Of a stretch of DNA of 64,000 nucleotides, positions 58,188 through 64,000 are shown piece by piece. A program made the position numbers and the translations under genes. Source of the stretch: Paracentrotus lividus (taxonomy: Eukaryota; Echinodermata; Echinoidea; Camarodonta; Echinidae); assembly GCA_940671915.1 (NCBI GenBank), contig CALNVZ010003433.1, forward strand, positions 50,210,025 to 50,274,024, in the 5' to 3' direction. The notes below the pieces were generated by a model. That model was given only the letters and a program-made list of their open reading frames with translations, had not been told where the DNA came from and searched no databases. Numbering within the stretch: the stretch's first letter is position 1; the number at the start of each line of letters is the position of its first letter.

Positions 58188-61100
58188 CTGCAAAAAAAAA
58201 CAAAAAAGGAAAAGAAAAAAAAAATAGAAAAAATATGAGAGATGCATACATTTTACCTTTAATTTCATTGGGAGAACATAGGTCGGTAAGCCTACTAAAT
58301 AATAATAATAATAATAATAATAATGTGATTTGTATTGCGCATGTATCCACTCTGTAGAGTGGATATTAAATAGTATTTAGTAGGCCTATAGACAATATAA
58401 AGGCTGACTAAATTTAGTAGACCTACTTTAGTCACCCTTCAAGAATACTGGCCATAATGCTTTTTTGATTGGTTTGGTGATGTGGTGAACGTGGAGCCAA
58501 AATGTCTCAACAAATTTCTTCCTGTCGTCTTCAATGACAACTTTGCACAAAAACTTGGTCTCGAGCATAAGTGGACTTTGGCCATATTGTAATTATCATT
58601 ATTACAGCCCATTTCTGTTAAAAGGGGCAACCTTATCACTTCATAACTAAGCAATTCTTCAGCTCCCGATTTCATTCTTATGCACATGTATTTCTCTTCG
58701 TAAGTGTTTAGTGTTATGGGATCCTCTTTGACATTAAGATAATAGGCTTGGTCTTGAGCACATTATTCGAATAGGAATGGGCTCTATCATTGTTACAGTC
58801 CACCCCTGTTTTAATGAGGTACTAGGGACCAAGCCAATTACCTGGCTTTGAATAAATCTTGCTATAATGAACACAGAGACAACATAGATACATGTGCAAT
58901 TGTTTGAAATCAGGACGGGAAGAATTGCCTTGTTATAACAAAATCATTTTTTACAGTACCACATAAGATCAACATCACAGCTGATTGCAATCGATTGAGT
59001 GCAGTTGTACTCAAAGTGAATGGGGATGATGTCATTTGATTGCAATCAACTGTGACATTGATCTCAGGCGGTATTGTATCTGTGCTCATTATAACATGAG
59101 CAGACTATATATTATGAATACTGTATGATAAAGGAACATAGATCTTACCCTCTGGGTCCCTTGGTAGAGCGTCTGATGGAGCAGGCGTCTAAAGGTCAAA
59201 GAAAAAATAAGAGAATATGAAAATGTGTTCAATTAAAAATGCCTAATACAGTCAATTTGCCAGTGTCAAATCTGTCGGGAATGAAAACCTAGGGTCATCT
59301 TCCAAAAAATCTGATTTATGAATGGTTAAAAACAATAGAACATAGAGAGAAGATGACTTGTAAAGAATTTCAAGTGAGAATTCAAAATTATAAATGAATT
59401 TTGAGTAATAATATGCTTTCAATTAAATGTCTTTGTAGACGGAATAAAATCAATGGCTGCTAGTCAGAATAATTTTTTTTTTTTAAATAAATTATAGAGA
59501 CAACATGAAATATAATAGGCTGAAGAGAGATTAATAATATATTCTACAATCAATTTCTTGCAAGAACATACTGTTGCGGAGAGGTGGGGGGGGGGGGGGA
59601 GGGGGAGTGTTTGAGGAGCAGAGATGACCTGAATAAAAATGGGTTAAAATTTTAAAAAATCTAGGAGTAGAACTGATGGGAACAGAGAGAGAAAGAGAGA
59701 GACGAGAGAAATAAAGAAAAAAAAAAGAAATATGAACTAAACTTGATCAAATGCTGCTGTGCTTCAGCTGCTGACACCTTGTACCTGCTATTTTCAACTG
59801 TCACGTTCGTACTGTGAATAGAAACAAAAACAAAAAATTATTTTTTAAAAATGTAAATGACTCCCAGTAAAGTAAAGTAAAACTTGTACATAGGGATAAT
59901 ATCACCCTTGACAAAAAGAAAATCTACAAATTAGCCTGAGGTCCTTGTTAAGTTCCCTGATGGGGGTCAGGTAATGGAGTCCGTCAAATTATCTGCACTT
60001 TTTTGCCATTTCATATGAACATTTTTGTTTTACAAGGTTATACCTTCCAATTCATTATCTAAAAAGAAAACTTGTATTTTTTAAATTGTTTTTTAACACA
60101 ATCCGAATTTTATTGAAAAGTGAAGGAACTTTGATAAACACAGTTATTGGACATTGAAATCTTTTGAAGGTCCTTATGCGACTTTGAAAGATGTTCAAAA
60201 TGTATTGTGCTGAGCATATTCAAATGGAGGGTAGAGCAGCCTTTTGAAAAGGGTGATTCCAATAGCCATTATTGCTGGGCATGGTATCTCAGATTGTTCC
60301 AGTACTGTTGTTGGATAGAAGGAATCTGTGCTACAACGATTGATGCTTTAGGATGACAAACTTCAAGGGATACATGTAATTGACACAGTCAATAGATGAA
60401 TCCTCTCAGCACTGACTGACCAGTAATAAAGCTTCTACTTCTGTAAAGTGGTTATTTAATTTTCGCTAATTTCACGAGTCCATCTTGCGAAAATTTCCAC
60501 TTCAACGTAAGGCTATTTATAGTAATGAAACATCGCAAGAAAAACATGAATTGACTAGAAGAGTATTCCCAAACTAGTGCAAAATTGCGAGATATTCTGT
60601 ACACGAAATATGGCTAACAGTATTGCCCTGCAGTCTAGTCAATAATAGGGTCAGAGTTAGTAATAGACAAGGGTCACTTACCAGCTTAATCCACCTGCAT
60701 CTGACCTGACCAGTAATAAGTTTCTGCCATTGCCCAGCGGTCTCATCACAATATTCATAGCAAACTCCTGCACAAGGGGTGGATAAAAATAAACATGTTA
60801 ATACAAATTCTGGAAACAACTAAAAATTAAATCTAAACAAATCAGTCCATTCTGTTACGGGAGGTGCTCGGTACCAAATCATCACAATCTCGTTATTCTG
60901 AAGTTGCACACATTTGGACCAGAGAGGTTTGACTCGGAAAACAAAAATATCAGCGTCTCTTTGTTCCTTATAACAGGAGTGGCTGTATAAAATAAAAAGT
61001 TACCATTAAGTTTAAATACAAATAGATGAATTTTTTCTGACAGAATATTAAGTGATTCATGAGTAATTTTATCATAACCTGGGACATGTGTCCCACATCC

Positions 61101-63469
61101 TGCTTTTTATGTTTTTTTTTTCTATTGTCCTTTGACAAGACCATATTCTTCTCTTGCACCATACCTCCCTACTGAGTTAAACAGGTACCAGTAGAAAGAA
61201 ATTCTTTGAATGGATCAGTGACTTGTGAGGGTACTTCAGAAAAAGCCATGTGATAAATATATACTAGGGGCTTAAAAACTGTATATTAAGCAGTTTATGA
61301 TTATTATGTCTTATCATTGCTAATAAATGAAAATTAAAGATGATATCCGTGATCTTACCCTATCTTTTGGTTCTCCATTGAAGGCGAATTCATTAAGTGG
61401 CTTTCCATCAGGTACTTTGTAAATCTTGAACCAATTCACACTCGCCTAGACACAAGTAAAACATAAAATATGCATTGAGTGGCTTTCAATCAAATACTGT
61501 GTAGGTCTTGAACCAATTCACACTCACCAACGGACACAAGGAAAACAATAATTTGGATGAAGAGCAATATTTATAGAAGAACAATTTGTGCTTTCTTGTG
61601 TAATCTACAGCTTAAAGCCCCGATCACACCTTTGCGTTCGAGGCTTGCGTTCGGCTGCGGATTGCCCTAACACAGACAAACACAGTCAAAGGCAACACAG
61701 CGAGCTAGAACAAGCTAAAACAAGGGAAATAGGCAGGCGAAAGCAAAGGCGTTGGGTTCAGTTGTGGATGTTTTAAATATTTTTTCAAATATCCGCATCT
61801 GAACGAGCTCGAACGCAACAAAAGTTTTAGAGAGTGAATGCGCAGTAAATCGAGGTGAGACAAGCTAGAGGGAGCGACTAGCAAGCAACAACGAGGTACA
61901 CACGCAACGTTACGAGCAAACCTCATATTGAATCATTGAATCGTACTGCTACGAGAAAAAGCGAGCTAGAGCGAGGTAAAAGGCAAGCAAACCACGTACC
62001 AGCTACATCAAGCTCATCCACAATTTGATTGCAAACGAATATTGAGCTGCATAGGGCTGCTTCAAGGGTGCGTTCGGCTAACAAGGTAAAATGCAGCCCT
62101 AAAACGCAAAGGTGTGATCGGGGCTGAAGTTGGGTTTCCTTTTATAAGGACACCCTGTACATGAACGAAAAACACAAAATACGAAGGTTGATGAAAATAT
62201 TATGGGATCATTTCAAATATAAATCTCATCTACCCAAACTAAGAATCACTGTCTTGTATTTGGATTGAACATTCCACTCTTGTTTTATAATGCTCAGAAC
62301 CAAGCCAATTACCTCTCATAACAAAATCATATTCTATCCCTACTACTGAACAACAATGACACATATGATGTGCACAAGTTTGAAATATAGAGAGGGAGAA
62401 TAGCTTTGCTATGATAAATCTTGTTGCAACAGTGTTTGTTATAATGAGAGTGGACTGTAGTGTGTGATAATGCAAACCAAGTAATCATGTGACGATACAT
62501 TCACCTATCATAGTAAAATTGCCAGATACATATAGATTTTGGAATTCTCAGACACAGCAAAGAACTAAAAATATTTCCACAAATCAAACTCATGTAAATA
62601 TGGCACATACATGTAGATACAAGTGCAGGTCAGATGTTTGGACTGGGAGAATCCCTGTGTTATAACAAAATCAAGTTGGCCCGCATTTTCAAAGGTGGTT
62701 TCAAAACTGTGGACAAAAAACATGGAACATGTAGATTTTGTGTAAAAATTACGCTTTTATAGGGGCTCCAGTTTTCCGGGGGAGTGGCTCATAATTTGCT
62801 GACCCCAGACTTTGTGAAAAGCACTGGCAATACCCATCTTGAAGCTAAATTTGCTGACCACAGCAAAGCAATCTGTCCCACCCTAGACGCCTTCGGGAAT
62901 GATCGGGCAAGAGAAAGTTAGATTTAATGACTTTACCAGATAATAAAATTCAGGTGACAGGGAACACCTGTTACTGGCCAAGCATCCATGGTGTCAAATT
63001 ACCCATGGGAGCTGGCGACCTACTGTCTTTAACTTGGAGCGTAAATCGAGAAAGGTCCAATATGAATGTGCTATTTTGTCACAGAGCGCTAAACTTATGC
63101 TTGTAGCTATTATATGGTTGAATCTGCTGTTTATTTCAAATAATTTGAATAAACTGTTGACTCAACAGTGGACTCATTCATTTCAAAACAGTGGGCTCAT
63201 TATGCTAAAACCATAGCAATAGGCATAAATTTAGCACGCTACGACAAAATAGCACATTCATATTGGACCTTTCTCAATGTCCGTGCTAAAATTAAGCGCA
63301 ATTATTACACAAAATTTACATAATCCATGGTTTCAGTCCACGGTTTCGAAACCACCTTGTAGAATCCGGGCCATTGTGTCTCAAATTATTATAAGAGGAG
63401 TAGACTGTATTATCATTATTATACTCACCTCCAGAAATCCAGGCATCTCCCTCCTGATATCAGCAATGT
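58150..63469 (-). CDS. PPA1: Soluble inorganic pyrophosphatase, 3' six exons (5' part outside window)
   Basis: Minus-strand exons, 5' to 3': 63469-63429, 61445-61359, 60767-60682, 59811-59743, 59188-59149, 58187-58150. Their products follow eukaryotic family I pyrophosphatase in order: [87 protein letters not shown] and [12 protein letters not shown] before the stop. The enzyme hydrolyses PPi to two phosphates in the cytosol using Mg2+. The YK of IYKVPDGK is the conserved active-site Tyr-Lys; the metal-binding Asp/Glu cluster would be in upstream exons outside the window. Oddities: 14 codons of exon 60682-60767 fit the family only in another frame, the 59743 donor does not match the phase of the next exon, and a decayed copy of one exon lies nearby. 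A recent paralogue or decaying copy is possible. PPA1 versus PPA2 cannot be settled from this part. Confidence 0.85.
59149..59188 (-). CDS. PPA1: PPase penultimate exon
   Basis: Minus-strand acceptor ACCTTTAG|ACG and donor GAGG|gtaaga; 40 nt. In phase 0 it encodes [13 protein letters not shown] and joins the last exon in phase 1, forming PEVDNNNHF like the family's C-terminal TDVDKWFHH. Confidence 0.7.
59743..59811 (-). CDS. PPA1: PPase exon: [20 protein letters not shown]
   Basis: Minus-strand acceptor TATTCACAG|TAC. Phase 2 entry completes Cys, then reads [22 protein letters not shown], collinear with the family segment containing SCMNTT. The only nearby GT donor (ATCAA|gtttag) leaves phase 2, while the next exon reads like the family only in phase 0. 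Right boundary sure, left boundary not. Confidence 0.72.
60682..60767 (-). CDS. PPA1: PPase exon with compensated frame slip
   Basis: Minus-strand acceptor TTGTGCAG|GAG and donor GCTG|gtaagt; 86 nt, phase 0 to 2. The reference frame is open throughout. Its start (EFAMNIV) and end (SDAGGLSC with the next exon) fit the family, but the middle reads [14 protein letters not shown]. In the next frame the same bases give [14 protein letters not shown], which matches the family with the conserved Trp and the exact spacing. Confidence 0.82.
61359..61445 (-). CDS. PPA1: PPase exon with active-site Tyr-Lys
   Basis: Minus-strand acceptor GTGTCTAG|GCG and donor GATAGG|gtaaga; 87 nt, 29 codons, phase 0 to 0. 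It reads [20 protein letters not shown] then AFNGEPKDR, collinear with the human enzyme and without gaps. Confidence 0.93.
61473..61546 (-). pseudogene. Decayed partial duplicate of the PPase Tyr-Lys exon
   Basis: About 70 bp just upstream (gene sense) of exon 61359-61445 repeats its 5' half and acceptor flank at about 80% identity, roughly 83 bp apart. Read in the same frame it gives [13 protein letters not shown] then a stop; the active-site Lys is Thr, and the acceptor AG is lost (GGTGAGTGTG). Confidence 0.75.
61616..62124. mobile_element. MITE of about 509 bp with AGCCCCGATCACACCTTTGC ends
   Basis: Exact mirror GCAAAGGTGTGATCGGGGCT at the right. Interior is full of GCGAGCTAGA and CAAGCTA units. 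Lies within the PPase intron. Confidence 0.9.
62126..62160. repeat. Solo terminal repeat of the CAGGGTG family
   Basis: GAAGTTGGGTTTCCTTTTAT then GGACACCCTGTA, like the right end of 22476-23534, abutting the MITE at 61616-62124. Confidence 0.65.
62678..63372. mobile_element. MITE of about 695 bp with GGCCCGCATTTTCAAAGGTG ends
   Basis: Right end ACCTTGTAGAATCCGGGCC; AGGTCCAATATGAATGTGCT (63054) mirrors AGCACATTCATATTGGACCT (63249), an inner arm. Confidence 0.88.
63429..63469 (-). CDS. PPA1: PPase exon: [14 protein letters not shown]
   Basis: Minus-strand acceptor AATTTTCAG|ACA and donor GGAG|gtgagt; 41 nt, phase 1 to 0. It matches the family segment before the conserved V-x-W-F (human PPA1 has a similar NDVKRLKPGYLE). 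Confidence 0.87.
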
Positions 63470-63499
63470 CTGAAAATTGGGAAAGAACAAGTATATAAT

Positions 63500-64000
63500 T
63501 AAAGGAGGACTCCGGGCTGAAATTAAAAAGTTTTGTAAAGTAAAGTAAAATTTAACAAGCACAACACAGAAAATTTCATCAAAATCGGATGAAAAATAGC
63601 AAAGTTATGCATTTTTTTAAGGTATAGAATTTTTTCGTAAAACAGTTCTTGGCATTGTCTCTTTGTCTCATTTGAATATTTGAATATTTAAATGAGCAAA
63701 ATGATGATGTCACAGTCCCCCTACTTCTTGTGTATTTTATTATATGAAATCCTATTTTTCTCATTTTTTCATATATGCGTATACAGAAAATCTTACCCAC
63801 ATACTGAAATAGCGTTAACCCTTTCAGACGGCATTTTCAAGAGGAGGATTTTTGACGCGGGGGGGGGGGTCCAATTTGACCCCCCCTGAGATCTCGGCAG
63901 CGGATGGTCTGATCGCCGCGAAATTTTGCACGAACGTCGCTGCACATGTAAAGGGTGTCGCTGATATGTTTTTTTTGAAAAAAAATTTCACATATTTAAT
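63500..64000. repeat. Repeat-rich right end
   Basis: 63501 onward (AAAGGAGGACTCCGGGCTGA, CATCAAAATCGGATGAAAAA) matches the left arm of 49733-50076. 63840-64000 holds a G-run and GCGGATGGTCTGATCGCCGC-type sequence. No PPase exon is evident here. Confidence 0.6.

Overview
The window is animal nuclear DNA: AT-rich, with long introns, many short inverted-repeat (foldback) transposons, minisatellites and microsatellites. The repeat style (TIR elements ending in CAGTGCGTCCC-like or GGCCCGTATTCT-like motifs, a tRNA-derived SINE, giant ankyrin-repeat genes) suggests a marine invertebrate deuterostome, most likely an echinoderm such as a sea urchin. That assignment is inference.

Layout. 1-16 kb: no gene recognised; a mosaic of repeats (a cluster of a 15-bp GTAACGCGTGGGACA motif, opposed minisatellite arrays, a 149-bp tandem repeat, several foldback elements, one nested inside another with a 9-bp target duplication, and a SINE). 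17.0-52.7 kb, plus strand: one large gene reconstructed here by hand from splice sites and reading phase. It has 23 coding exons and a predicted product of about 2,415 residues. A single 5.2-kb exon encodes about 48 ankyrin repeats. Two further exons finish the ankyrin array. A two-exon TPR module follows, then eleven very small exons that all start and end in phase 1, a second two-exon TPR module, three more short exons and an acidic C-terminal tail. The introns are full of foldback transposons, a 5'-truncated LINE, inverted minisatellites and a 69-bp triplication. 52.7-58.1 kb: diverged repeats and MITEs, no gene recognised. 58.1-63.5 kb, minus strand: the 3' six exons of a family I soluble inorganic pyrophosphatase (PPA1-like) gene; its 5' exons lie beyond the right edge. 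63.5-64 kb: repeats.

How the genes work together. The two genes are tail to tail and nothing suggests a functional link. The ankyrin-TPR protein looks like an intracellular scaffold; its first TPR module keeps four of the five residues of the Hsp70/Hsp90-binding carboxylate clamp, the second keeps three. The pyrophosphatase would hydrolyse cytosolic PPi, but its last exons carry three apparent one-base frame conflicts with the family, so it is either an imperfect assembly or a decaying copy.

Most notable: the run of frame-neutral microexons between duplicated TPR modules, and the compensated frameshift in the pyrophosphatase exon.
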